Shown here: piece by piece, positions 45,555-54,743 of the stretch
Position numbering within the stretch: position 1 is the stretch's first letter
Layout of the letters: the number at the start of each line of letters is the position of its first letter
Assembly: GCA_947258875.1 (NCBI GenBank)
Contig: CAMYKB010000026.1
Location: 1-60,144 of the forward strand
DNA length: 60,144 nt
From: an uncultured Gammaproteobacteria bacterium
GTDB lineage: Bacteria > Pseudomonadota > Gammaproteobacteria > CAMYKB01
Reading direction: 5' to 3'
Notes under the pieces: model-generated
What the model saw: only the letters and a program-made list of their open reading frames with translations
Database searches by the model: none
Told to the model about the DNA's origin: nothing
Made by a program: the position numbers and the translations under genes

Positions 45555-46250
45555 ATGCCTAGCAAAAAAATCGTCCACATCGCTTTATATGAACAAGTAG
45601 CAGACCGTTTACGTCTACGGATTTACGATGGCTCACTGAAACCGGATGAATGGATCGATGAAAAGGCGGTTGCTGATGAATTCGGTATTAGCCGCACGCC
45701 ACTGCGAGAAGCCCTCAAGGTCCTACACTCCGAGGGACTCGTCGAACTCATACCCAGGCGAGGTTGTTGTGTTAAAAGCCTGGATTTCGATGAGCTTGAT
45801 GAAATATTTCCGGTGATGGCGGTATTAGAAGGTCTTTGCGCGCGTGAATCAGTCCGTAATTGCACGCCGGATGATATGAGTAATCTTGAAAAAATCCATG
45901 CTGAACTTGAACATCATGCACATAACAACGACATCGATGCCTACTACGAACAGAATTTTCTGTTTCATACAGCGGTACAAAACCTCTCAGCCAACCGATG
46001 GCTACAACGCATTACAACGGACTTACGTAAAATCATGCGCCTCGCACGTCACCACCAACTCACCGTGCCGGGCCGTTTGCAATCATCAATCAACGAGCAT
46101 GAACGTATTATGGACGCGTTCCGCAACAAGGATGGAGAACTTGCGGATAAATTAATGCAAGACCACCTGCTAAACCAACAACAGGCACTGAAAAAATTCA
46201 GTGAAGAATCAGGTAATGGGACTGCAACTACAAAACAGATAAACAGATAA
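45555..46250 (+). CDS. matR: FCD-type GntR-family regulator MatR
   Basis: A 231-residue regulator. The winged helix (about 8-75) reads LYEQVADRLRLRIYDGSL, DEKAVADEFGISRTPLREAL and LIPRRGCCVKSL. The FCD ligand domain (about 85-215) has the metal-type His pattern across NFLFHTAVQNLS and NEHERIMDAF. In known mat clusters it represses the genes until malonate binds. It is divergent from matB and 11 bases upstream of the TRAP binding-protein gene. Confidence 0.85.
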   Translation: MPSKKIVHIALYEQVADRLRLRIYDGSLKPDEWIDEKAVADEFGISRTPLREALKVLHSEGLVELIPRRGCCVKSLDFDELDEIFPVMAVLEGLCARESVRNCTPDDMSNLEKIHAELEHHAHNNDIDAYYEQNFLFHTAVQNLSANRWLQRITTDLRKIMRLARHHQLTVPGRLQSSINEHERIMDAFRNKDGELADKLMQDHLLNQQQALKKFSEESGNGTATTKQINR

Positions 46251-46261
46251 GGAGGAGTACG

Positions 46262-47269
46262 ATGTTTAGATGTATGAATATATTGTTTCCGTTGGGTCTG
46301 GCTGTAGCCTGCCTGACCACAAGTTTTGCTGTGCAAGCTGCCGATATGGAGATGCGTGCCTCGCATCAATGGCCAGGAGGCAAAGGTGATATTCGTGATG
46401 AAATGGTGCAAATCATTGCACGGGATATGCAGAATGCTAATCTGGGTGTATCTGTTAAAGTCTATCCAGGAAAGTCATTGTTTAAGCCCAAAGAGCAATG
46501 GGCCGCAATGGTTGATGGGAACCTCGATATAACAGCATTCCCCCTGGCGTATGCCGGCGGCCGCCATCCCGAGTTCAACCTCACATTGATGCCGGGCCTG
46601 GTGAAGAATCATGATCATGCGTCCCGCCTGAACAACTCAGAATTCATGCGACGTGTTAAGAAGATCATGAATGACGCCGGCGTCATGGTACTGGCCGATA
46701 CCTGGCTGGCAGGTGGTTTTGTCTCCACCAAGGACTGCATCCTGGAGCCGGATGATGTCAAAGGCATGCAGTTTCGTGCTGCCGGCAAGGCCTTCAATCA
46801 AATGTTGGCTGGCGCGGGTGCATCTATTGCCTCCATGCCCAGCTCCGAGATCTATTCGGCACTGCAAACCGGCGTTCTCGATGGTGCTAACACCAGCTCC
46901 GCCAGCCTGGTTTCGTATCGCATCTATGAGCAGGTGAAATGCCTGACCGCACCGGGTGACCATGCCCTATGGGTCATGTACGAGCCGATCCTGATGGCCA
47001 AGAAGAGCTTTGACAAGCTCAGCATGGATCAAAAACTGGCTCTGATGAAGGCGGCGGGCAAAGCCGAGCAGTATGCCTATGCAAAAGCCAAGGTCACCGA
47101 CGATGTACTGGTCGAAACCTACAAGAAAAACGGCGTCAAGGTCGTAACCATGACGGCTGAGCAAGCCGCAAAATGGCGCGCTATCGCCGACACGACGTCA
47201 TACAAGTCGTTTGCTGAAAAAGTCAAAGGCGGTAAAGAACTGCTTGATCTTGCACTGAGCGTTGAATAA
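46262..47269 (+). CDS. DctP-type TRAP solute-binding protein (malonate uptake)
   Basis: A 335-residue periplasmic protein with a signal peptide (about 1-26, ending VQA). It has the DctP-like parts SLFKPKEQWAAMVDGNLDIT, GMQFRAAGKAFNQML and MPSSEIYSALQTGVLDGAN; the binding-pocket Arg is probably in KGMQFRA. A strong AAGGAGG Shine-Dalgarno precedes it. Its place between matR and the DctQ/DctM genes points to malonate as ligand. Confidence 0.88.
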   Translation: MFRCMNILFPLGLAVACLTTSFAVQAADMEMRASHQWPGGKGDIRDEMVQIIARDMQNANLGVSVKVYPGKSLFKPKEQWAAMVDGNLDITAFPLAYAGGRHPEFNLTLMPGLVKNHDHASRLNNSEFMRRVKKIMNDAGVMVLADTWLAGGFVSTKDCILEPDDVKGMQFRAAGKAFNQMLAGAGASIASMPSSEIYSALQTGVLDGANTSSASLVSYRIYEQVKCLTAPGDHALWVMYEPILMAKKSFDKLSMDQKLALMKAAGKAEQYAYAKAKVTDDVLVETYKKNGVKVVTMTAEQAAKWRAIADTTSYKSFAEKVKGGKELLDLALSVE

Positions 47270-47289
47270 ACAGCTAGCGAGTCATAACT

Positions 47290-47319
47290 GTCCCCTCTCC
47301 CAGCTTGGGAGAAGGGGAC
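47290..47319 (+). terminator. Hairpin (attenuator) after the TRAP binding-protein gene
   Basis: GTCCCCTCTCCCA (47290-47302) pairs with TGGGAG-A-AGGGGAC (47306-47319), leaving a 3-base loop and one bulge. It lies about 20 bases past the binding-protein stop. It probably reduces read-through into the membrane-subunit genes, which need fewer copies. Confidence 0.65.
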
Positions 47320-47392
47320 TTCATGAGTAACATCATTCTTGAAATCAATATCTAAGGATTTGTGTTATTCCTGTCTACTTAATAATTACCAG

Positions 47393-47418
47393 CGTTCTCA
47401 CGCTTCGCCGTGGGAACG
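47393..47418. repeat. Extragenic hairpin of the CGTTCCCACG-type
   Basis: CGTTCTCACG (47393-47402) and CGTGGGAACG (47409-47418) pair with one G-T, leaving a 6-base loop. Such units are common between genes in this bacterial class. It may also act on the dctP-dctQ message. Confidence 0.5.
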
Positions 47419-47483
47419 GGAATGCCGTATAACTCTCCATCATCCCCGGGTGACAAGAACAGGGACGCAGAAGATAAGAGGAA

Positions 47484-48071
47484 ATGAAGAAATCAGTTGA
47501 CAACGACTGCTTGGATGCAAGTGATAGAGCATCGCGCTGTGATGAGCTGAAGGCGAACATTTTCATCCGTACGGTATGCATGCTCTCGAAACTATGCGGG
47601 ATTGTTGCAGCACTGATGTTATTGATTTCAGTGGTGGTCGTTTGTCACATGGTAATAGTGCGTTATGTACTTCAGGAGTCCTCTTACTGGCAGACCGAAT
47701 TTGTCACCTATATGTTGATTGCGGCGACCTTCATCGGCAGCCCCTATGTATTATTGACACGCGGTCATGTGAATGTCGATCTGTTACCCATGTACCTCGG
47801 TCCGCGTGCCCGTTTCTACCTCGCCCTATTCGCCTACCTGGTTTCATTTATCTTTTGCCTGACTGTCGCCTGGTTTGGTGCCCTGCAGTGGTACAAGAGC
47901 TGGGACAACCGCTGGTATTCCGACACCATCTGGGAAGTGCGCCTGTGGATTCCCTACATGGCAATGCCGATCGGTTTTACAGTGCTGTCATTGCAGTATG
48001 TCGTTGACATCATCAGCTTATTGACCGGACGCGAAGCACCTTTCAACATCCACGCGGAAGAAGGAGATTGA
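47484..48071 (+). CDS. TRAP transporter small permease (DctQ type)
   Basis: A 195-residue protein with four predicted helices (about 36-60, 72-95, 108-130, 150-172). It has the family segment RYVLQESSYWQTEFVTYML and LLTRGHVNVDLLP. A hydrophilic N-terminus of about 30 residues precedes the first helix. It binds the large subunit DctM, encoded 6 bases downstream. Confidence 0.88.
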   Translation: MKKSVDNDCLDASDRASRCDELKANIFIRTVCMLSKLCGIVAALMLLISVVVVCHMVIVRYVLQESSYWQTEFVTYMLIAATFIGSPYVLLTRGHVNVDLLPMYLGPRARFYLALFAYLVSFIFCLTVAWFGALQWYKSWDNRWYSDTIWEVRLWIPYMAMPIGFTVLSLQYVVDIISLLTGREAPFNIHAEEGD

Positions 48072-48077
48072 CAGCAC

Positions 48078-49394
48078 ATGTCACCGTTAGTTGAAGGCAT
48101 TATCGTCGCAATCGTGCTCATCCTGATGCTGCTCTCCGGTGCACCGGTAGCCTTCGCGCTGGGCTCGGTTGCCCTGTTCTTTTTGCTGATTCACAGCGGA
48201 CCTCATGGCTTGACCGTGGTTGCCGATACCCTGTTCGGCGGTCTGGATGAATTCGCACTGCTTTCGATCCCGATGTTTATCCTCATGGGTGCTGCCGTGG
48301 CGGCGTCGCGCGCCGGTAGCGACCTGTACGAAGCCCTGGAACGTTGGTTTTACCGGGTACCCGGTGGTCTGTTGATTTCCAATATCGGCGCCTGCGGCAT
48401 CTTTGCAGCGCTAACAGGTTCATCACCGGCCACCTGTGCTGCCATCGGCAAGATGGGTATACCGGAGATGCAGAAGCGTGGCTATCCCGATAGCCTGGCC
48501 ACTGGAGCCATTGCAGCCGGTGGCACACTCGGGATATTGATCCCGCCCAGTATCACCATGATTGTTTACGGCATTGCCACTGAGACCTCAATTGGCCGTT
48601 TGTTCATCGCCGGCCTGTTACCTGGTGTAATGCTGGTCGCCTTATTTATGGCCTGGTCATTATTCTATGCCAGCAAAAAAGGCTATCGTTTTGTTGACCC
48701 GGATACCTATTATTCACTGGCGGATAAACTCAGGATATTGCCTAAGATCATCCCCTTCCTGGTCATCATCGCGCTGGTGTTGTGGGCCTTGTATGGCGGC
48801 GTCGCCACACCATCCGAAGCGGCCGGTGTCGGCGCGATGTTCTGCATCCTGCTGGTGGTGATGATTTACAAGGTCTGGCGACCCAAAGCGCTGTGGGAAA
48901 TCCTGCGCACCGCAACTCGCGAATCGGTGATGATCATGATGATCATCGGTACCTCGGCTTTGTTCAGTTACATGATGTCGACCCTGTACATCACCCAGTC
49001 CATTGCCGAGTGGATCGCAATGCTGGATGTCAACCGCTGGGTACTCCTGCTATGTATCAACCTGTTCCTGCTGGTTGCCGGATTTTTCCTGCCACCCGTG
49101 GCTGTGATCATTATGACGGCACCCATTATCGTACCCATCATTATCGCAGCAGGATTCGATCCGATCTGGTTCGGCGTCGTGTTGACTATCAATATGGAGA
49201 TCGGCTTGATCACACCGCCGGTAGGACTCAATCTTTATGTCATCAACGGCATCGTGCCTGATGTCAAATTGCCAACCATCCTATGGGGCGCTCTGCCCTT
49301 TATGCTGTGCATGGTATTTGGCATCATACTGCTGTGCCTGTTTCCTGAAATCGCAACCTGGTTACCCGAGCATTTGATGGGAAGACAACGTTAG
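48078..49394 (+). CDS. TRAP transporter large permease (DctM type)
   Basis: A 438-residue, twelve-helix-class membrane protein. Motifs are FALLSIPMFILMGAAVA, GACGIFAALTGSSPATCAAI, GALAAGGTLGIL-like GAIAAGGTLGILIPPSI and EIGLITPPVGLNLYVING. It is the sodium-driven translocation subunit for the DctP ligand, presumably malonate. The stop codon abuts the matA start. Confidence 0.92.
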   Translation: MSPLVEGIIVAIVLILMLLSGAPVAFALGSVALFFLLIHSGPHGLTVVADTLFGGLDEFALLSIPMFILMGAAVAASRAGSDLYEALERWFYRVPGGLLISNIGACGIFAALTGSSPATCAAIGKMGIPEMQKRGYPDSLATGAIAAGGTLGILIPPSITMIVYGIATETSIGRLFIAGLLPGVMLVALFMAWSLFYASKKGYRFVDPDTYYSLADKLRILPKIIPFLVIIALVLWALYGGVATPSEAAGVGAMFCILLVVMIYKVWRPKALWEILRTATRESVMIMMIIGTSALFSYMMSTLYITQSIAEWIAMLDVNRWVLLLCINLFLLVAGFFLPPVAVIIMTAPIIVPIIIAAGFDPIWFGVVLTINMEIGLITPPVGLNLYVINGIVPDVKLPTILWGALPFMLCMVFGIILLCLFPEIATWLPEHLMGRQR

Positions 49395-50801
49395 ATGGAA
49401 GCACACTGGCTGGAACGTTTTCTGGAGTCTGTTGCCGAGAAAGGTCGCGAACTTCTGCACCTGGGAACGGATAGCGGAGGTGAACCGGCAATCGTCGAGC
49501 TTTGTCGTGCATTACTATCCAGCCGTGGTGAAGCCTCGGGTACAGCCTTGTCGAGCGAGGTGTTGCGACGTTATCAGGCCATGAGTGCAGCAGAAAGGCA
49601 GAATTTCTTCGAAATGCTTGTCGACGAATTCAGCCCTGATCCGGAAAGTATTCGTGCAGCGGCGGATGATTATCTTGCTTCGGGTGACATGCAGGCATTC
49701 CTTAAACTCAATACCGTGGTCGAGCCACCCCGGCAAGAGCTATTTCGCCGCATGAACATGGCGCCGGGAGCAACCGCTACACTGGTCGCGATGCGCGCAG
49801 AACTCAAACCTCTGGTGAGACAACAACCTCGGCTGGCCGCGGTGGAAGCCGACCTCAAGCACCTGTTGTCGTCGTGGTTTAACCGTGGCTTTCTGGAACT
49901 GAAAAGAATCGATTGGCACAGCCCGGCGCAAATTCTGGAGAAAATCATTCATAGCGACACCGTGCAGGAAATCCGCGGCTGGGATGATTTGCGACGCAGA
50001 CTGGCACCGGACCGGCGCTGTTTTGCCTTTTTTCACCCCGCCATGCCCAATGAGCCACTCGTCTTCCTCGAAGTGGCATTGGTAAAAGGTATAGCCAGTC
50101 AGGCTCAGCCATTGCTCGACATCAATTCCCCTGTTCTTGATCCACGTGAAGCCGATACCGCAATGTTCTACTCCATCAATAACACGCAACCGGGTCTACT
50201 GGGATTGTCATTTGGTAATTTCCTGATCAAACAGGTACAGGAGGACCTGATCAGCGAACTACCCAACCTGAATATTTTCTCCACCCTGTCTCCCGTCCCT
50301 GGTTTTGCCAAAACCCTGCAAACAGCGGCGCACAATAAACACAACGAATTTACAAAAGCGCGCCTGGAAGGCCTGCTGCAGGATTACCAGGAAGGACTCG
50401 TCAAGGCAACGGGTATTGACGATCCATGCCAGGCATTACTCAACCTCCTGGAAGTACCGGCCCTGTCGAAAGAATCTGAAATGCTTAACGATATCCTTGC
50501 GCGCCTGGTATTGGCCTATCTCACATTACTGCCCTGTGACAGCAAGACCTTCAACCGGGTGGCCGCGTTTCATCTTGCCAATGGCGCACGGCTGGAACGT
50601 ATCAATGTATTTGCCGATCTGTCAGCACAACGGCTACAGGATTCCTATGGTGTTATGGTCAACTACCGCTATGATCCGGATGAGATCATTGCCAACCATG
50701 AACACTTTGTCGAAAGAAACGAGATACAGTTATCAGCTTTGCTATCCAAGCAGTATCAGAAAATTGCGGCTCTGTGGCGCAATTTTTCAACAGCTGCATG
50801 A
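49395..50801 (+). CDS. matA: Malonyl-CoA decarboxylase
   Basis: A 468-residue MCD-family protein. A helical N-terminal domain (about 1-175) is followed by a GNAT-like catalytic domain (about 176-460). Conserved parts are CFAFFHPAMPNEPLVFLEVAL, FYSINNTQPGLLGLSFGNFL, LSPVPGFAKTL, VAAFHLANGARLERIN and the His-containing VMVNYRYDP segment. It converts malonyl-CoA to acetyl-CoA and CO2, closing the pathway begun by MatB. The ATG follows the dctM stop without a gap. Confidence 0.93.
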   Translation: MEAHWLERFLESVAEKGRELLHLGTDSGGEPAIVELCRALLSSRGEASGTALSSEVLRRYQAMSAAERQNFFEMLVDEFSPDPESIRAAADDYLASGDMQAFLKLNTVVEPPRQELFRRMNMAPGATATLVAMRAELKPLVRQQPRLAAVEADLKHLLSSWFNRGFLELKRIDWHSPAQILEKIIHSDTVQEIRGWDDLRRRLAPDRRCFAFFHPAMPNEPLVFLEVALVKGIASQAQPLLDINSPVLDPREADTAMFYSINNTQPGLLGLSFGNFLIKQVQEDLISELPNLNIFSTLSPVPGFAKTLQTAAHNKHNEFTKARLEGLLQDYQEGLVKATGIDDPCQALLNLLEVPALSKESEMLNDILARLVLAYLTLLPCDSKTFNRVAAFHLANGARLERINVFADLSAQRLQDSYGVMVNYRYDPDEIIANHEHFVERNEIQLSALLSKQYQKIAALWRNFSTAA

Positions 50802-50839
50802 AGCTGTTTTAATTTAATCCAGTTATCACTATAACTGTC

Positions 50840-50859
50840 ATTCCCGCGTAGGCGGGAAT
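50840..50859 (+). repeat. Extragenic palindrome, copy C
   Basis: ATTCCCGC-GTAG-GCGGGAAT is a perfect 8-bp hairpin with a 4-base loop, preceded by CTGTC and followed by CTAG. It shares its design with the units at 43534-43564 and 43718-43737. It sits between matA and the TauE-like gene, 23 bases before the latter's apparent start, and may terminate the mat operon. Confidence 0.7.
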
Positions 50860-50882
50860 CTAGTTTTACAAGGACAGCCCTT

Positions 50883-51668
50883 CTGGACATAACCCTTCTT
50901 ATCCTGGCAGGCGCACTTGCCGGTACCGCAGCCGGACTGTTAGGCATCGGCGGCGGCGTAATCATCGTCCCTGTATTGGTATTCATTTTCCAACGACAAG
51001 GCGTATCCTCTGATGTCATCATACACGTCGCCATCGGCACTTCGCTGGCGACCATCATCTTTACTTCAATATCTTCGATGCGCGCACACCACAGACGTGG
51101 CGCGATCAGGTGGCCGTTGTTTATACGAATTGCAATTGGACTTCTTATTGGCGGCCCGCTTGGGGCTTTGATTGCAGACTTTCTACCGGGTGACCAATTG
51201 CGGGTGCTGTTTGCCCTGTTCGTGTTATTCGTGGCAGCACAAATGGCGACACGTCGCAGCACCAAGGCGCACCGCACATTGCCCGGTGCTGCAGGTTTGA
51301 TGACGGCCGGAACCTTCATCGGCATGGTTTCAAGCCTGTTCGGTGTCGGTGGCGGCGCAATGACGGTCCCCTACCTAACCTGGTGCAGCGTCAAGGTACA
51401 CGAAGCCGTCGCAACCGCCGCAGCCGGCGGCCTGCCCATCGCACTCACAGGAACCATCACCTACATCATCACTGGCTTAACTAAATCCGGCCTACCACCC
51501 CTGAGCCTGGGTTATATCAACCTGCCCGCATTTGCGGGCATCGTCGTGGCAAGCACCCTGTTCGCTCCACTGGGTGCAAAGATTGCACATAAACTTCCCG
51601 AGAAAACCTTACGCCGCGTGTTTGCGGTGTTTTTGCTTGTTGTAGGGGTGAGGATGCTGATTGTGTAA
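50883..51668 (+). CDS. TauE/SafE-family sulfite/anion exporter (apparent CTG start)
   Basis: A 261-residue membrane protein of the TauE/SafE family. The first repeat reads LAGALAGTAAGLLGIGGGVI and the second GTFIGMVSSLFGVGGGAMTV, the paired half-transporter motifs. The first in-frame ATG/GTG/TTG is the TTG at 50976, which would delete the first conserved helix. The frame is open back to a stop at 50832 and offers CTG at 50883 (LDITLLILAGA) with AGGA 8 bases before it. I infer translation from this CTG. The substrate is unknown; it may be sulfonate- or carboxylate-related. Confidence 0.75.
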   Translation: MDITLLILAGALAGTAAGLLGIGGGVIIVPVLVFIFQRQGVSSDVIIHVAIGTSLATIIFTSISSMRAHHRRGAIRWPLFIRIAIGLLIGGPLGALIADFLPGDQLRVLFALFVLFVAAQMATRRSTKAHRTLPGAAGLMTAGTFIGMVSSLFGVGGGAMTVPYLTWCSVKVHEAVATAAAGGLPIALTGTITYIITGLTKSGLPPLSLGYINLPAFAGIVVASTLFAPLGAKIAHKLPEKTLRRVFAVFLLVVGVRMLIV

Positions 51669-51881
51669 AACACATAATTAATATGTCCATGTCAGTCCCC
51701 TTTCATACAGCGCGTTGATGGCTCAGCCATCTCGACACATCTCGACCTCGGTTAATCGTTGCTATAAGGCCATTTCCTCGCCTCAATGTGCTGAAAATCA
51801 GCCAGATATCCTCAAGTTCGATGCTAACCAGTCGATACCTTTAAGTAGACACGTGTTCATTAAAGATTCGAGGTGAGAATT

Positions 51882-52706
51882 ATGGCTTCTGTATGGATGA
51901 GGGCCTGTTGGCTGCTGGTTCTGTCAAACATTTTAGTAACAGCAAACGCCAAGGAGGTACTGATTGGTGGTTCGGGTACTGATATTGCCACCATGCGTAT
52001 CATGGCTCAGAGTTTTACCGCACACTACCCGGATATCGAGATCAAAGTGCTACCCAGCCTCGGCAGTGGTGGGGGCATCAAGGCCGTGGCCAGGGGTAGC
52101 CTGCACATAGGCATATCCTCAAGAGCACTTAAGCCGAAAGAACACAAATACCCGGTGAGCGGCCATCTCTATGCGCGTACCGCCCTGGTATTCGCGACCC
52201 AACAGAGCAATAGCGCCGACGCTATCCGTTCCGACATAATATTTGACGTCATGTCGGGCAAAAAACACTACTGGCCGGGAGGAGAACTCATCCGACTGGT
52301 GCTCAGGCCTCCAACCGATTCGGACACACTACTGCTAAAACAGAATTATGTTCAGTTGGATCAGGCGCTGGCAAAGGCCTATCAAACACGTGGCATCCCG
52401 GTGGCTCGAACCGATCAGGATGCCGCCAAGGCCCTTGAGACAATCAAGGGTAGCCTGGGAACGTCCACATTAGCCCTTATTATGGGAGAGGGTCGCGCCC
52501 TCAAAGCCCTGACCCTGGATGATGTGGCGCCAACAACCGAGAACCTGGCCAATGGCAGCTATGCCATGAGTAAGGAACTTTATCTGGTGCTTCCAGAGAA
52601 ACCGGATGCGGACGCCCTAAAATTTGTCCACTTTGTTAACTCGGCTCAGGGAGCTCAGATATTAAAGGAAACAGGTCATCTACCACTTCCATTCACACTG
52701 TACTGA
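51882..52706 (+). CDS. PstS-like periplasmic substrate-binding protein paired with GGDEF-EAL gene
   Basis: From ATG 51882 (GAGGTGAG Shine-Dalgarno) the product is 274 residues with a signal peptide (about 1-24, ending ANA). The fold is that of phosphate/oxyanion-type binding proteins: EVLIGGSGTDIATMRIMAQS, LPSLGSGGGIKAVARGSLHI and GISSRALKPKE. No ABC permease genes follow. Instead a GGDEF-EAL gene begins 3 bases after the stop. It may present an oxyanion signal to that membrane protein. Ligand unknown. Confidence 0.8.
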   Translation: MASVWMRACWLLVLSNILVTANAKEVLIGGSGTDIATMRIMAQSFTAHYPDIEIKVLPSLGSGGGIKAVARGSLHIGISSRALKPKEHKYPVSGHLYARTALVFATQQSNSADAIRSDIIFDVMSGKKHYWPGGELIRLVLRPPTDSDTLLLKQNYVQLDQALAKAYQTRGIPVARTDQDAAKALETIKGSLGTSTLALIMGEGRALKALTLDDVAPTTENLANGSYAMSKELYLVLPEKPDADALKFVHFVNSAQGAQILKETGHLPLPFTLY

Positions 52707-52709
52707 TTT

Positions 52710-54623
52710 ATGTTGGAGCAATCCAGTCAGCGTCTTGAGCGTATCGCCAACCTGACCTCGTTGGCGGTCGCTGCGCTATTTGCTGTGACCATCCCGCTAG
52801 GATATTTCGTTGTTGACTATAGCCACACACATCAATTGTTACAGGAACAGGCCGATGTCGCCGCAGATACCATCTCGGAGATGATCTATCAGCAACCGGA
52901 ATTCTGGGCCTATCAAGAGCACCGCTTAATCGATGCCCTGTCTATATCGAACTGGCTACGCACATCGAGAAATTATACAGTGCTCGACACACAGCTAGAA
53001 GCGATAGTAGAGGTCGGGCAGACAATTTCAACACCCCGTATGACAGCGAGTGCAGAGTTGACCGACGGTGAGAATATCGTCGGCTCTATTCGAGTCACCA
53101 CAAGTATGAAAACCATGTTGCGCACCACTGCGCTAGTCAGCCTTGCGGGTGTTCTTGCAGCCTGGCTAATACACTATTTGTTGAAGGTCTTACCCTTCGC
53201 CACCTTGAAAAAGGTAATAAATTCGCTCGATCAGTCTAAGCAGAGTTTACACTCGGAGATCGAAGCAAAACAAAGCGCTTTAGAGGAAGCAACAGTTCTG
53301 AGTAAGCGCCTGCGTCACCAGGCGACGCACGACTCCCTCACCAACCTCCCTAATCGTGCATATTTTTACCAACGCGCTACAGCGGCTATTGAAAATGCCA
53401 GGGCAGGTGATAAATTTGCTGTACTGTTACTCGATCTAAATCGCTTCAAGGAAATCAATGACAGCCTAGGCCATCAAGCCGGAGATGCGGCGTTGATAGA
53501 GGTGGCATTAAGAATACACCAGGCATTGGATGAGGACGCCTTTTTAGCCAGATTAGGTGGTGATGAGTTTGCCATTCTGCTGACAATGCATGACAGCACA
53601 TACGTCAGGTGCGTCTGCGAGAAGATCAATAGTAAATTACAACACCATATGGTTTTAGACGGCTATCACATCGCGGCACAAGCCAGCATTGGCGTGGCGT
53701 GCTATCCACAACATGCTGATACCCTCAGTGGACTGATGCGCCGTGCTGATATAGCCATGTACCAGGCCAAGGCCAGCGGTGGGTTGTTCTGCTTTTATGA
53801 AGAATCATTTGATGTCAACAGTCCCAGTCGCCTGACACTGACTGCAGACCTTCGACAGGCGCTTGATAAAGGCGAATTGTATCTTCAGTATCAGCCGAAG
53901 GTGGTCCTGGATTCCGATAAGTTAGTAGGTGTGGAAGCGTTACTACGCTGGAAGCATTACAAACATGGTTTCATCGCACCAGACGTATTTATTCCACTGG
54001 CTGAAGCGAGTGGCATGATCAATGACCTGAGCAATATGGTACTGCGAATGGCCGCACAGCAATTGTCAGCATGGAAGAATCAAGGCATTGATATCAATGT
54101 TGCCGTAAATATCTCAGCGCGTAATCTACAAGATGACAACCTGGTACCTTACATAAAGACACTGGCCGGCGAATATGGTGTCGCCCCTTCTGAACTGACA
54201 CTGGAGATCACCGAAAGCAATATTATGATTGACCCAGACAAGGCCCAGCAACAAATTCTTTCCCTGTCCAAATGGGGAGTGAGAATTGCTGTGGATGATT
54301 ACGGTACCGGCTATTCCTCACTGGCTTATCTTAAGCGATTAGCAGTAAATGAGCTGAAGATTGACAAGTCCTTTGTCTTGAATATGTTAGATAATGCGGA
54401 AGACCGTGTGATTGTCCGTTCAACCATCGAACTTGCGCATAACCTGGGCATGTCCGTAGTGGCAGAAGGTATAGAGAATCAGGGCGCGGCCAATCTGTTG
54501 CGCGAGTTTGGCTGTGAGCTGGGACAAGGCTACCACTATTACCGCCCAATGAATGCGGACAAACTAACAACATACCTGCTAGAGGAAACCTGTACGCCGG
54601 ATGTCTCTTTGAACTGCGGGTAA
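52710..54623 (+). CDS. Membrane GGDEF-EAL protein with short periplasmic domain
   Basis: A 637-residue protein. Helix 1 (about 16-38), a periplasmic domain (about 39-137), helix 2 (about 138-160) and a coiled-coil linker (about 170-205) precede GGDEF (about 210-370; RLGGDEF near 281) and EAL (about 385-630; EALLRWKHYKHG near 407). No RxxD I-site precedes GGDEF. The EAL domain keeps EITESNIM, DDYGTGYSSL and KIDKSFV, so both activities could be present. It is probably controlled by the binding protein encoded just upstream. Confidence 0.88.
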   Translation: MLEQSSQRLERIANLTSLAVAALFAVTIPLGYFVVDYSHTHQLLQEQADVAADTISEMIYQQPEFWAYQEHRLIDALSISNWLRTSRNYTVLDTQLEAIVEVGQTISTPRMTASAELTDGENIVGSIRVTTSMKTMLRTTALVSLAGVLAAWLIHYLLKVLPFATLKKVINSLDQSKQSLHSEIEAKQSALEEATVLSKRLRHQATHDSLTNLPNRAYFYQRATAAIENARAGDKFAVLLLDLNRFKEINDSLGHQAGDAALIEVALRIHQALDEDAFLARLGGDEFAILLTMHDSTYVRCVCEKINSKLQHHMVLDGYHIAAQASIGVACYPQHADTLSGLMRRADIAMYQAKASGGLFCFYEESFDVNSPSRLTLTADLRQALDKGELYLQYQPKVVLDSDKLVGVEALLRWKHYKHGFIAPDVFIPLAEASGMINDLSNMVLRMAAQQLSAWKNQGIDINVAVNISARNLQDDNLVPYIKTLAGEYGVAPSELTLEITESNIMIDPDKAQQQILSLSKWGVRIAVDDYGTGYSSLAYLKRLAVNELKIDKSFVLNMLDNAEDRVIVRSTIELAHNLGMSVVAEGIENQGAANLLREFGCELGQGYHYYRPMNADKLTTYLLEETCTPDVSLNCG

Positions 54624-54743
54624 TGGATTACAACTAAGCTTACACTGCATGCACAACATTTAGAAAAAGTCCCGCAATACTTTAAGTTCTCGCAACTTCC
54701 ACAACCGGGAACCACCCCATCACATTCTCGGAGGCCATAGAGC

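Noticed and set aside
47290-47319. Full terminator splitting the malonate operon
   Set aside because: It lacks a U-tract, and dctQ, dctM and matA have no obvious separate promoter. Partial attenuation is more likely than a complete stop.
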